DNA from: Symmachiella macrocystis | GTDB taxonomy: Bacteria; Planctomycetota; Planctomycetia; Planctomycetales; Planctomycetaceae | Assembly: GCF_007860075.1 (NCBI RefSeq) | Contig: NZ_SJPP01000001.1 | Span: 1,448,501 to 1,512,500, forward strand | Length of the DNA: 64,000 nt | Direction: 5' to 3' | Shown here: positions 17,808-26,159 of the stretch, one piece after another | How the letters are laid out: each line of letters opens with the position of its first letter | Position numbering within the stretch: position 1 is the stretch's first letter | Notes under the pieces: model-generated | The model's input: the letters and a program-made list of their open reading frames with translations, nothing else | The model's database searches: none | What the model was told of the DNA's origin: nothing | Program-made: the position numbers and the translations under genes

Positions 17808-19172
17808 ATGATGTACCCCCGATTTTTAATTCTCGTCATGCTGCTCGCCTTCTCCGCGGTCCCCTCATTGGCCGACGACACGCCGCTCAAAGTCGCGCCG
17901 TTTACGGTCGATGTTACGCCGCCGATCGGTGCTCCCTTGGCGTACAATCCCATGGAACGGGCGGGGAATTCGTTGTGGCTGAAGGGGATGGTGTTTGTCA
18001 CCGATGAAAAACCGGTCGTGGTGGTCGCCGTGGATTGGATTGGGATTGGGGGCGAAGGGAACACACGCTTTCGCGAAGCGATCGCTCGCGCCGTCGGCAC
18101 GACGACTGAGCGGGTCACCGTGCATGCGTTGCATCAACATGATGCGCCACGTTTGGATTGGGGCACCGAAGAGATTCTGGCTGAGCAGGGACTCTCCGGC
18201 AAGATGTTCGACGTCGCCTTTGCTCGCGAAGTCATGCAAAAAACCGCAGCGGCGGCAAAAGCAGCTGTCGACAAAGCCCAACCGGTGACGCACATCGGAC
18301 TGGGACAAGCCAAGGTGGAGAAGGTCGCTTCCAATCGGCGGATTTTGGGACCCGATGGCAAGGTGAAGCACATGCGGTTCACAGCTACGAAGGATCCGAA
18401 AATCCGCGCCTTTCCCGATGGGACCATCGATCCGCTTTTGAAATCGATCAGCTTTTATAACGGCGATCAATTGCTGTCCGTGATCACATATTATGCGACG
18501 CATCCGCAAAGCTATTATCGCACCGGAGCGGCCGACACCGATTTCCCCGGTATGGCGCGGATTCTACGCGAAGACGCACTGGAGGTTCCGCACATTCATT
18601 TCAATGGCGCGGGTGGGAATATCGGAGCGGGCAAATACAACGACGGCGCGCACGACAACCGCTTGCGTTTGGCGGGACGACTCGCCACCGGTATGCAGCG
18701 TGCCTTTGAAGCGACGGAAAAATTTCCCGTCACGGACGAAACTTTCGGTTGGGAGACGGTCCCGGTCTCATTGCCGCTAGCTGATCACTTGGACGAAGAG
18801 AAATTGCGAGCCACCGTCACTGATGAATCGGCAAAGCCTGCTGCGCGCGTGGCCGCCGCCCACGACCTCTCGATGCTACAGCGGACCCGCGCCGGAGCAA
18901 CGATCGACATTGCCTGCCTGACCCTCGGCAAAGCCCGCGTGCTGCACATGCCGGGCGAACTGTTTGTCGAGTATCAACTCAACGCCGCCAAACTACGGCC
19001 GGACTTGTTCGTCGCCATGGCGGCCTACGGCGATTACTCGCCCGGCTACATCGGCACCGAGGAGGCTTACGGCCAAGGGGGTTACGAAACCAGCCCACGG
19101 GCGTCGAACACGGCCCCGGAGGTGGAGGGGGTATTGATGGGGGCGGTGCGGAAGTTGTTGGGGGTGGAATGA
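17808..19172 (+). CDS. Secreted neutral/alkaline ceramidase-like protein
   Basis: About 454 residues with a clear signal peptide ('MMYPRFLILVMLLAFSAVPSLA', cleaved after ALA-type sequence near residue 22). The body follows the N-terminal domain of neutral ceramidases: 'VDVTPPIGAPLAY' at the start, 'GIGGEGNTRFREAIA', 'VTVHALHQHDAP' with metal-binding histidines, and 'THPQSYYRTG'. The nucleophile region reads 'FNGAGGNIGAGKYND' instead of the ceramidase GDVSPN-type motif, so hydrolysis of ceramides by the usual serine mechanism is doubtful. The C-terminal immunoglobulin-like domain is missing. GAGG 7 bp before ATG 17808 sets the start. Confidence 0.78.
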   Translation: MMYPRFLILVMLLAFSAVPSLADDTPLKVAPFTVDVTPPIGAPLAYNPMERAGNSLWLKGMVFVTDEKPVVVVAVDWIGIGGEGNTRFREAIARAVGTTTERVTVHALHQHDAPRLDWGTEEILAEQGLSGKMFDVAFAREVMQKTAAAAKAAVDKAQPVTHIGLGQAKVEKVASNRRILGPDGKVKHMRFTATKDPKIRAFPDGTIDPLLKSISFYNGDQLLSVITYYATHPQSYYRTGAADTDFPGMARILREDALEVPHIHFNGAGGNIGAGKYNDGAHDNRLRLAGRLATGMQRAFEATEKFPVTDETFGWETVPVSLPLADHLDEEKLRATVTDESAKPAARVAAAHDLSMLQRTRAGATIDIACLTLGKARVLHMPGELFVEYQLNAAKLRPDLFVAMAAYGDYSPGYIGTEEAYGQGGYETSPRASNTAPEVEGVLMGAVRKLLGVE

Positions 19173-19173
19173 G

Positions 19174-19899
19174 ATGGTGCTGCACAGCCAGTCGAGTCAT
19201 GGGTGTGGTTTGCGTTTTTACGGTATCGAACCGGAACCGGATAATCATGTTGTCGTTACGCAATGGCTAACCGTGCTGTATGTCCCGCTGCTCCCTTTGC
19301 GCCGGGCACGATGCCTCTATCTTGGCGGAGCAGACGCGCACGATGAAGACAATAGTAGCTACCAACTCATCGTCGCAGAAAAACTCCCACTGTCGATTTC
19401 GTCGATCGTTTCGACATATCTCTGGAGTTTCCTGACGCTCATTGTCGCCGTTGGACCTGTTGCGTACATGATCCATTTGGGATTCGCAAATAGGGCGCCA
19501 AACCCATTAGATTCCGCGATTACTCTCGGTTGCACCATATGGATGTTAGTAGTCATTGGGTTCTCTGTTTTCCGACAATGGCAGTTACTGGATTCAGCGC
19601 TAACACCTGAAAGGGCTGATATGATCGAACAACAGTCCAAAGAGGAGACCGAACACCGAAATGCGATATGGCGAGAATCTCATGTCCTGCCAGAATCTGT
19701 TTATTGGTGCACTGCCGCAATCGGAGGATTAGGAGGCGGTGTCATAGTGGATTTGCTTGGAGGCAATAAGCGTAATTTGTTTATAAAAATAACAGACTTC
19801 CTGTTCGTTTGCATTTTCACGTGCACTTTACTCGCCAGTGTATGGAGCATCGATCGGGTTTTGATAAAAAAACGCCAACGAAACCGCATGGATGAATAA
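19174..19899 (+). CDS. Unrecognised membrane protein
   Basis: This 241-residue protein begins one base after the preceding stop, so it is probably co-translated with the ceramidase-like protein. The N-terminal 75 residues ('HGCGLRFYGIEPEPDNHVVVTQWLTVLYVPLLPLRRAR', a shape seen in small planctomycete membrane proteins) precede hydrophobic helices near residues 82-105, 118-135, 178-195 and 208-228. No family is recognised. Codon use is more AT-rich than its neighbours. Confidence 0.6.
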   Translation: MVLHSQSSHGCGLRFYGIEPEPDNHVVVTQWLTVLYVPLLPLRRARCLYLGGADAHDEDNSSYQLIVAEKLPLSISSIVSTYLWSFLTLIVAVGPVAYMIHLGFANRAPNPLDSAITLGCTIWMLVVIGFSVFRQWQLLDSALTPERADMIEQQSKEETEHRNAIWRESHVLPESVYWCTAAIGGLGGGVIVDLLGGNKRNLFIKITDFLFVCIFTCTLLASVWSIDRVLIKKRQRNRMDE

Positions 19900-19943
19900 C
19901 CGGGGCCGCGGTGTGAGTGACGTGCAAACAACAAAGAAACAAA

Positions 19944-19977
19944 AAGAGCGTTCGCGGATTTCCCCGCGAACGCTCTT
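19944..19977. terminator. Bidirectional-type terminator hairpin
   Basis: A perfect 14-bp stem, AAGAGCGTTCGCGG / CCGCGAACGCTCTT with a 6-nt loop, lies between two convergent genes. The minus-strand exit reads TTTTTGTTTCTTTG, a good U-rich tail for the gene at 20004-20759. The plus-strand tail is only GTTTAC. Confidence 0.8.
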
Positions 19978-20003
19978 GTTTACATGCCGACAGAATCACC
20001 CGA

Positions 20004-20759
20004 TTATTTCTTGGGGGGGAATTCCGCTTCGTAGGCCAAGCTTTTGATGAAGTGCTCGGCGGCGACGTAGGTCATCGGTTGCAAGGATTTGATCATGCCC
20101 CGCAATGTCGCATGCATTTCTTTGCAAGCGTTTTGGATTTCGCCATAGCTGTCGGAATCGACACCCGAATTTCCCGGAGTGCGCTCATCGAACAGGTGAT
20201 CGATTTTGTTCCGCGACTTGGTGAAGGCTTTGTCCCTCAACAGCGGCGGCCAATGGATCAAGCTGTTGGACGGGTTGTACTGTGCTGGATCCAGACGTCC
20301 TGGTTGGGCGTCTTTGGCGAGCTTATCAATCTCTTCCTGAGTGATTTGCGGTCCTTCGTGTTCCTTCATGTACTTATCGTGGACATCCTTGTTGGCGTAG
20401 TAGCTGTTGACCGCATAGTTGTGGTTTTGCATGGACTGATGGGCCGTTTTAGCGTAGATCTGCGCTGATTGAGCGGTATCGAGCCGGGCTTGGCCGAGTC
20501 CCTGTGCCGCTTGGCCGATCCCATAACCGGTCGAACCGCCGGCGGTCATTCCCCCATATCCACCGTACCCGCCATAGCCCAAGCCATACCCCCCGCCATA
20601 GTAATGGTGGCCGTAGTTGAAGTGGTTATGGATGGTGGAAGCTCCCCCAACGCCGCGCTCCCCATCAACACGGACTTGCCCGGTCGCATAGGTTCCGAAG
20701 GCAATCACAGCGATGGCGGCTAACATGAACGAAGATTTTTTGTGTCGAATGGGATTCAT
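20004..20759 (-). CDS. Secreted Gly/Tyr/His-rich protein of unknown function
   Basis: About 251 residues. 'MNPIRHKKSSFMLAAIAVIAFGTYATG' is a signal peptide. Next comes a low-complexity stretch rich in Gly, Tyr and His ('HNHFNYGHHYYGGGYG...GYGGYGGYGGM', about residues 45-75), then a helical acidic/basic C-terminal region with 'EGPQITQEEIDKLAKDA'. This composition fits a surface or matrix protein. AGGAA 7 bp upstream of ATG 20759 decides the start. No enzymatic motif is seen. Confidence 0.7.
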   Translation of the reverse strand: MNPIRHKKSSFMLAAIAVIAFGTYATGQVRVDGERGVGGASTIHNHFNYGHHYYGGGYGLGYGGYGGYGGMTAGGSTGYGIGQAAQGLGQARLDTAQSAQIYAKTAHQSMQNHNYAVNSYYANKDVHDKYMKEHEGPQITQEEIDKLAKDAQPGRLDPAQYNPSNSLIHWPPLLRDKAFTKSRNKIDHLFDERTPGNSGVDSDSYGEIQNACKEMHATLRGMIKSLQPMTYVAAEHFIKSLAYEAEFPPKK

Positions 20760-21114
20760 CAAAGTGTTCCTGATCAAGGTGTCCGAAATTGAGCCGCAAG
20801 CGAGCGTCTCAGGCCTCACTGAAAAAATTGACGCAAAACGGCGTTGTGTCTTGTGGATACCACTCGTGAAGTTGATGGTATTCGAAGCATCCGTGCTGCC
20901 CTGAAGTTGCCGACCCTGGAGCATTGCCCACGCAATCCGCCCCGGTCCATAGCGACTTTCCATATCAATTGGAACAAATACGCTTAGCACACGCAAGGAT
21001 TTTTTGAATCAACCGTCCCGAATTCCCCCAGTCCAGCGGCATATCCGGCACCAGACTGATGATCACCGCAAGGTCGGTGGCTGTTTGGTCTTGGGGTGGG
21101 AAAGTGCATGTGAT
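20760..21114. other. Intergenic region
   Basis: About 355 bp upstream of the Gly/Tyr-rich gene. I see no gene, repeat or strong hairpin in it. Confidence 0.4.
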
Positions 21115-21489
21115 TCACCGAACAGCGACGAGGCGCTCATCGGACATTAAGAAGAACAAGCTGCTCAGGTGGCATCCCACGACGGCATAAAAAGTGAGAC
21201 GTAACCAAAGGGCATCCAAATCTGCGAATTCGGCCGAAATTGATGCGAGCACAGCGATCAAAATTGAGTTCACGTGCAACACACTCCCTGACATTGGGAA
21301 ATGTTCGAACAGAAAATTCCGGATCAAGAAACCGAGCAAAACGGCCCCTAAAAGGACTGGTAAGGTGTAAACCCAACCACCAGTTTGGATTTCGCCCCAC
21401 ATTGTTATGACGATTAGCGAACTAATCAAAGTCGTAACGAGCCCGCCCAAAATCCCAACATTTCGCCAGAAGCGAATAATTCGTTGCAT
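21115..21489 (-). CDS. Small unrecognised membrane protein
   Basis: About 124 residues from ATG 21489 (a TTG at 21534 would add 15). Four hydrophobic segments: 'VGILGGLVTTLISSLIVITMW', 'VYTLPVLLGAVLLGFLI', 'VNSILIAVLASISAEFA' and 'LRLTFYAVVGCHLSSLFFL'. AT-rich compared with its neighbours. No family is recognised. Confidence 0.5.
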   Translation of the reverse strand: MQRIIRFWRNVGILGGLVTTLISSLIVITMWGEIQTGGWVYTLPVLLGAVLLGFLIRNFLFEHFPMSGSVLHVNSILIAVLASISAEFADLDALWLRLTFYAVVGCHLSSLFFLMSDERLVAVR

Positions 21490-21566
21490 CGAAGAAAGTT
21501 TTCCAACAAATGGGAGGAATTGATTCTCAACCAATTAACCTAACCAACGATGCGCCAATCGCACTC

Positions 21567-23195
21567 TCAACCCGCACGCTCCGCATCATACCGTGGAAAT
21601 AGCGCCGCCCCTTTTTCGATTGGCGTGCCTGGTTGCAATTGGCCCCAGGTGGTGAGTTGTTCCCAATGGCCGCTACCGTTGTCGGCTAGCATGTCAGCAT
21701 ACGCCCCGCAGCCGATGCGCTGCCAGAAGATTTCGCACGCATCCGGGAGAAAGGGCCACAATAAGACCGAGGCGATGCGCAGGGCTTCGGTGCATTGATA
21801 GAGTACCGTGCCGACGGCCGGTCGTTGTGTTTCGTCTTTGGCCATGCGGAAGGGCTGTGTTTGTTCGATGAAGCTGTCGACGTCGCGCACCGGTTGCAGG
21901 GCAGCGTCACCGGCGCGGGTCAGGTCCAGGACTTCAAAATGCCGCATGTATTCGCCGGCCCAGTCGGATTGCTTGAGTGGCAGGTACGCTGGATCGTCGG
22001 CAGGCAGTGGTGCGGGGAGTTGTCCGTCGAAATACTTGCCAATCATGTTGGCGACCCGCGAGCAACTGTTGCCGAAGGTATTGGCTAGATCGCTGTTGTA
22101 GACTTCAATAAACAACTCAGGACTGAACGCGCTGTCGGAAACGCCCAACGGTCCGCGGGTACTCAGGAAATAACGCAAGGCATCCAGGCCGAATGTTTCG
22201 ACGTAATTATCGATGGCTGCGGGGTCGAGAAAGTTGCCGAGCGATTTGCTCATCTTCTGGCCCGAGTCGCTGACCCAATAGCTGTGGGAGTAGACCTGTC
22301 GCGGCAGGTTGACCCATTCGAATCCAGGACATTTTTGCAGCGCCAACAGCAGTGCCGGCCAAATGGCTGCGTGAAACCAGAGGATGTCCTTGGCGATGAA
22401 ATGCACCGCTCCGGCTTGCCAGAATTTGCGGCGGTCCCCCATGGGGCTGTCGGCATCGGTATCGACAAACGTGAGGTAATTGAACAGCGCATCAATCCAG
22501 ACGTAGATCGTTTGCTCTGCTTCGCCGGGGACGGGAATGCCCCAACCGCCCGAACCGCTGCGGCTGATGGGAACGTCATCCATCTCTTTGATGCGGTTGA
22601 CGATTTCGTTCCGGCGGGCATCGGGTTGCACGAACGGCACACCGTCCGCGTCGCGCTGTGCGTAGAACGCTAGGAGCGGTTCGCGATAAGATTCGAGCTT
22701 AAAGAAATAATTCTTTTCCGACTTGCGAATCAGCGGCTTGCCGTTGACCTCGGACTTGTAGTCGTTTTGCAGCGCCTTGTTGTCGGGGACATATTCTTCT
22801 TGGCCTGCGTCGTACCAGCCGACGTAGTCCCCTTGGTAGACGTCGCCCGAATCGAGCAGCGCTTGCACATAGCGCGAGACGGCCGCCTTGTGATGCTCGG
22901 AACTGGTGCGGACGAAATCGTTATTGGTGATTTCCAACCGCTCAAAGACTTCGCGAAAGGCGGCCGCGTTTTGATCGGCCCAGGCTTGCGGGGTCATCCC
23001 CATCTCGGCCGCTTTCTCCGAGACCTTGGCCGCATGTTCGTCGACGCCGGTGAGAAAGAAAGTCTCGTCACCAATCAGCCGGTGATACCGCGCGACGACG
23101 TCGGCGACCATCGTCGTATAGACGTGGCCCAAGTGCGGCCGATCATTGACGTAATAGATCGGCGTTGTGACGTAAAACCGCGATCGGTCGGGCAT
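21567..23195 (-). CDS. metG: Methionyl-tRNA synthetase
   Basis: A 542-residue class I synthetase. The HIGH motif appears as HLGH in 'NDRPHLGHVYTTMVAD', and KMSKS is intact in 'SDSGQKMSKSLGNFLDP'. The connective-peptide region lacks the paired CxxC zinc knuckles ('GWYDAGQEEYVPD' at that place), so this is the zinc-free form. There is no C-terminal tRNA-binding (EMAP/Arc1p-like) domain; the protein stops after the anticodon-binding helices. Translation starts 9 bp after the TPR gene stop, so the two form an operon. Confidence 0.95.
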   Translation of the reverse strand: MPDRSRFYVTTPIYYVNDRPHLGHVYTTMVADVVARYHRLIGDETFFLTGVDEHAAKVSEKAAEMGMTPQAWADQNAAAFREVFERLEITNNDFVRTSSEHHKAAVSRYVQALLDSGDVYQGDYVGWYDAGQEEYVPDNKALQNDYKSEVNGKPLIRKSEKNYFFKLESYREPLLAFYAQRDADGVPFVQPDARRNEIVNRIKEMDDVPISRSGSGGWGIPVPGEAEQTIYVWIDALFNYLTFVDTDADSPMGDRRKFWQAGAVHFIAKDILWFHAAIWPALLLALQKCPGFEWVNLPRQVYSHSYWVSDSGQKMSKSLGNFLDPAAIDNYVETFGLDALRYFLSTRGPLGVSDSAFSPELFIEVYNSDLANTFGNSCSRVANMIGKYFDGQLPAPLPADDPAYLPLKQSDWAGEYMRHFEVLDLTRAGDAALQPVRDVDSFIEQTQPFRMAKDETQRPAVGTVLYQCTEALRIASVLLWPFLPDACEIFWQRIGCGAYADMLADNGSGHWEQLTTWGQLQPGTPIEKGAALFPRYDAERAG

Positions 23196-23204
23196 GCGCG
23201 TTCA

Positions 23205-23522
23205 TCATCCGCCGGCTTGGAGTTGATGGGCGCGGGCCATGGCATCTTCGGCCTCTTGAATCTTGCCGCACCGCTGATAAATGACTGACAACTGCGTGTA
23301 GTTAAACGAATCTTTGGGATCCAACTCCACAACCTTCAGGGCGTGCGCGATGGATTCATCATTGCGGCCCAACCGCTGCAAATGGACTGCCAAGGCGGAG
23401 TGTGCCAACAGGTGCCCTTCGTCCTCTTTCAGGATTTCTTCCAGCTTGGCAACGGCGCCTTCCAGGTCGCCTGCTTCTTTAAGAGCGGTCGCTTCGTCGT
23501 ACATTTCGTCCGGGGTAGCCAT
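23205..23522 (-). CDS. Small TPR protein
   Basis: A 105-residue protein consisting of about three tetratricopeptide repeats: 'YDEATALKEAGDLEGAVAKLEEIL', 'HLLAHSALAVHLQRLGRNDESIAHALKVVEL' and 'NYTQLSVIYQRCGKIQEAEDAMARA' (motifs only). TPRs mediate protein contacts; the partner is unknown. GAGGAAATT before ATG 23522 supports the start. It is upstream of and likely co-transcribed with metG. Confidence 0.85.
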   Translation of the reverse strand: MATPDEMYDEATALKEAGDLEGAVAKLEEILKEDEGHLLAHSALAVHLQRLGRNDESIAHALKVVELDPKDSFNYTQLSVIYQRCGKIQEAEDAMARAHQLQAGG

Positions 23523-23703
23523 AATTTCCTCGTCGCTATGCGTTAAGTGCGCGGATGGAGGCAATCCGCAGGGAGATGTTATTGCGATGTATTATAGGGA
23601 GAACGGCCCGTTTTCCTACCGCTAGCGACCCGCGCAATCCGGATGCCAAGAATTTGCCTGTCAAATTCTTCACTTGAAGGTCAACAATTGTGGCCGCATG
23701 AAA

Positions 23704-23848
23704 CGTATTGTGGACGACTCAGAACGTAACAACACCCCCAATAACAACCTCCCTCTCCCTCTGGGAGAGGGCCGGGGTGAGGGTTTTCGCATAACAGTTG
23801 TCGGACACCAACGTTTTTCGTTGGAGTGATCTGTTGTTCTATGTAAAA
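23704..23848 (+). repeat. Intergenic direct repeat, copy 1
   Basis: About 145 bp that aligns with 23976-24121 at roughly 80% identity. It contains CCCTCTCCC/GGGAGAGGG (23751-23771), the conserved AACAGTTGTCGG and a small hairpin CCAACG-TTTTT-CGTTGG. Confidence 0.75.
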
Positions 23849-23850
23849 AT

Positions 23851-23963
23851 TCGGGGCGGACGCAGCCCGCAGGAGGCCGCAATTTCCGCACTCATAAATG
23901 AGCAGAGTCTCGGTGGCAGGGCGAGCGGAAATTGCTGCGTCTTGTGCCTACGGCACACCGATT
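23851..23963 (+). repeat. 112-nt hairpin-bearing element, copy 1
   Basis: Aligns end to end with 48323-48434 at about 80% identity. Starts TCGGGGCGG and ends CACACCGATT. It contains a long-range stem GCAATTTCCGC / GCGGAAATTGC and a terminal hairpin GTGCC-TAC-GGCAC. It sits between the two copies of the 145-bp repeat. Confidence 0.7.
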
Positions 23964-23975
23964 ATTGTTCTCACA

Positions 23976-24121
23976 CGCATTGAGGACGACTGAATACATA
24001 ACAAAGCCCCCGAAAAGCACCTCCCTCTCCCTCTGGGAGAGGGCCGGGGTGAGGGTTTTCACACAACAGTTGTCGGTCACCAACGTTTTTCGTTGGGGGA
24101 ATCTGCCGTCCTATGCGAGAA
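23976..24121 (+). repeat. Intergenic direct repeat, copy 2
   Basis: Second copy of the 23704-23848 unit, including CCCTCTCCC/GGGAGAGGG at 24023-24043. A degenerate third copy of its second half lies at 59990-60090. Confidence 0.75.
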
Positions 24122-24122
24122 A

Positions 24123-24140
24123 GGTGCGTCGCGACGCACC
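24123..24140. repeat. 18-bp palindrome GGTGCGTCGCGACGCACC
   Basis: A perfect palindrome followed by CTAC. The same sequence is at 32311-32328, and a one-mismatch copy at 60097-60114. It is attached to the end of repeat copy 2 here and to the degenerate copy at 59990. Confidence 0.75.
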
Positions 24141-24159
24141 CTACGGTGTGGGAAGGAAC

Positions 24160-26040
24160 CTAGGGGGTGGCGTCCCACCACCAGTGCTGGGAGTCGGCTG
24201 CGTCGAGCGTGGCCAATTCACGGGGGCGGACCAAGTCCACCGATTCGACTTGTCGTGACCGATCGTTGACGACCTTCCGCACATTGCCAACGACCCCGCC
24301 GGCAACTTGCACGACGATGTCGCGGCCGCCGTAGACTCGATGGTTGATGACCGATTCGATTTCAGTCGGTGTCTCGACCTGTGCGACCTGATGCGCTCCG
24401 TCGGGGGCGAAGCTGCCCATGTCCCAGCCGACGGATTCATACAGACCGTCGCGTTGGCAAATCGCAGCCGCCATCGCCATATCGAATAGGTTTTTCAATT
24501 CAGTGAAGACCTTGTATTGCTCGGCGATCTCGGCGTAGTGCTTCGTAAAGTTCTCAGCGAATTCGCGGTTGATTGGTTCCGCTTTGCCGGTCTGGATCCG
24601 CCGGCCCTGTGCGGTCACGAATTGGTTTTCGGACTGGACCAAGACGGACGAACCACGGATTTCGAATGCGTCGCGCTGCGGGCTGTGCAGCACGGCTTCG
24701 TATTTCATCGTCAGCCACCAACGGAGCGCCGCCAGGGGAACGCCTTGAATATCATCGTTGCGGCGCAACAGCGAGAAGATGCTGGGGACGTTCGGCCCGC
24801 CATCTAGTTTGCCGATGCCGATCAATTTCATGCGGTAATCGGCGTCGAAGATCACTTGCGCGACGTGAGACGCGCGGGGCACGCCGTAGATTTGCACATC
24901 CTGCAGGCCCATGTGATCGCGCAATTCGCGGAGCCAACCATTCCGCGCACCGGGGCGCAACGGACCGTTCGCCTGTGAGGTTTCGACGAATTGTTTCAAC
25001 TGTTTCAGGTTCGCTTCGCGGGGATTGATCGAACAGCCGAAACTACCATTTCCCGACGGAGCAAAGACGCGGAGCAGTGTGACCAGATCATCGAGTTGTA
25101 ACACCGGCCGTCCGGAATCGACGCCCAGCGCGCGGCCTTCGTCGTCCAGTTGCCACAATTCAGCGGGGCCGGCGATCATCACGTCGCCCTGTTCGGGATA
25201 AACAAAGACATACTGCACAGCCGTCAAACCGGCCAAGTACCGCACATCGTCCGGCAGCGGCGCGTCGGCTTCGCGATAGCGGGCGACAATGCGTTCCAGT
25301 CTCGGCAATGAGACGATCCGCAATGAACTTCCACCAGTGACTTCCACAGGTGCGGCGGCCGGCGCGGATTGCGCAGCCAAGTTTTGCAAACTGGGGTCGT
25401 GATCCACGCGGGCTATTTGGTCGAATTGTCCGTGCGGATCAGCGCGGACGCCGGTCTCGAAGGAGGAAACTGTGCCGGGGCCGCCGACGTCTTCCCAGCC
25501 ATCCGGCTCGACTGTGGTGGTGATCAAATCGATCAGCGAATCAAAATCCGCTCCCGATCCCCCGGCGGGTGGTGCCGGTGGTCCGTACTCTCGCGTCGCA
25601 ACGGGCGGAGCCGCTGTTGCTGCTGCCACCGGTGCGACCAAATCAGGGAAGACCGGTTGATAGGCCGGGGCGACGGCGGCCACAGCGGTGGGAGTTTCTT
25701 CGGCCTCAGCATCCGGACTCGCAATCGCAACAGGTGTGACTGCGGGAAGGTCCGCCGGTTGCGGAGTTTGCACATCCGCTGGAACAATTATTGGAACTGC
25801 TGCAGCCGCCGTGGGGTTTCCCGTGGCAGTAACTGTCGTCGGGCGGTTCATCCAGCGTGATGCGATTCCAATCGATGTGACAACGAACACCAACGTCAAC
25901 GTGCACGCCGCGATCAAGGAGCCGCGGTTGCGTCTACGCGATTTCCGCGCATACGAAGCTTGGGTGTCGAGTCGAGGGAAAGATCCGCTCGACGTCCGGG
26001 GTTGCTGCGCTGTGCGCGCACGGTGCATGCGATCGCTCAT
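24160..26040 (-). CDS. DUF1598-type planctomycete protein with N-terminal membrane anchor
   Basis: A 626-residue protein. The basic N-terminus is followed by one membrane helix (about residues 41-62, 'LIAACTLTLVFVVTSIGIAS') and a 100-residue Ala/Pro/Val-rich linker. The 'FDSLIDLITTTVEPDGWEDVGG' segment (cited as LITTTVxPxxW) and the following 'IVSLPRLERIVARYREADAPLPDD' are features I associate with planctomycete DUF1598 proteins. The C-terminal 350 residues form the DUF1598 region. It is probably located on the periplasmic face of the inner membrane. Function is unknown. Confidence 0.75.
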   Translation of the reverse strand: MSDRMHRARTAQQPRTSSGSFPRLDTQASYARKSRRRNRGSLIAACTLTLVFVVTSIGIASRWMNRPTTVTATGNPTAAAAVPIIVPADVQTPQPADLPAVTPVAIASPDAEAEETPTAVAAVAPAYQPVFPDLVAPVAAATAAPPVATREYGPPAPPAGGSGADFDSLIDLITTTVEPDGWEDVGGPGTVSSFETGVRADPHGQFDQIARVDHDPSLQNLAAQSAPAAAPVEVTGGSSLRIVSLPRLERIVARYREADAPLPDDVRYLAGLTAVQYVFVYPEQGDVMIAGPAELWQLDDEGRALGVDSGRPVLQLDDLVTLLRVFAPSGNGSFGCSINPREANLKQLKQFVETSQANGPLRPGARNGWLRELRDHMGLQDVQIYGVPRASHVAQVIFDADYRMKLIGIGKLDGGPNVPSIFSLLRRNDDIQGVPLAALRWWLTMKYEAVLHSPQRDAFEIRGSSVLVQSENQFVTAQGRRIQTGKAEPINREFAENFTKHYAEIAEQYKVFTELKNLFDMAMAAAICQRDGLYESVGWDMGSFAPDGAHQVAQVETPTEIESVINHRVYGGRDIVVQVAGGVVGNVRKVVNDRSRQVESVDLVRPRELATLDAADSQHWWWDATP

Positions 26041-26159
26041 GGCCCGCCTTTCGGTGATAAAGGAGAAACGCTTTTACCAACGAATGTGAGCTTCGCACTT
26101 TGAAATCGACCGGTCAAGCACAATCCGGCGTATTTCGCAGCAAACCGGAGAGTTCGGGA

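Noticed and set aside
24160-26040. Several plus-strand open frames (for example 25369-25860) opposite the DUF1598 gene
   Set aside because: They are antisense shadows of a clearly coding minus-strand gene.
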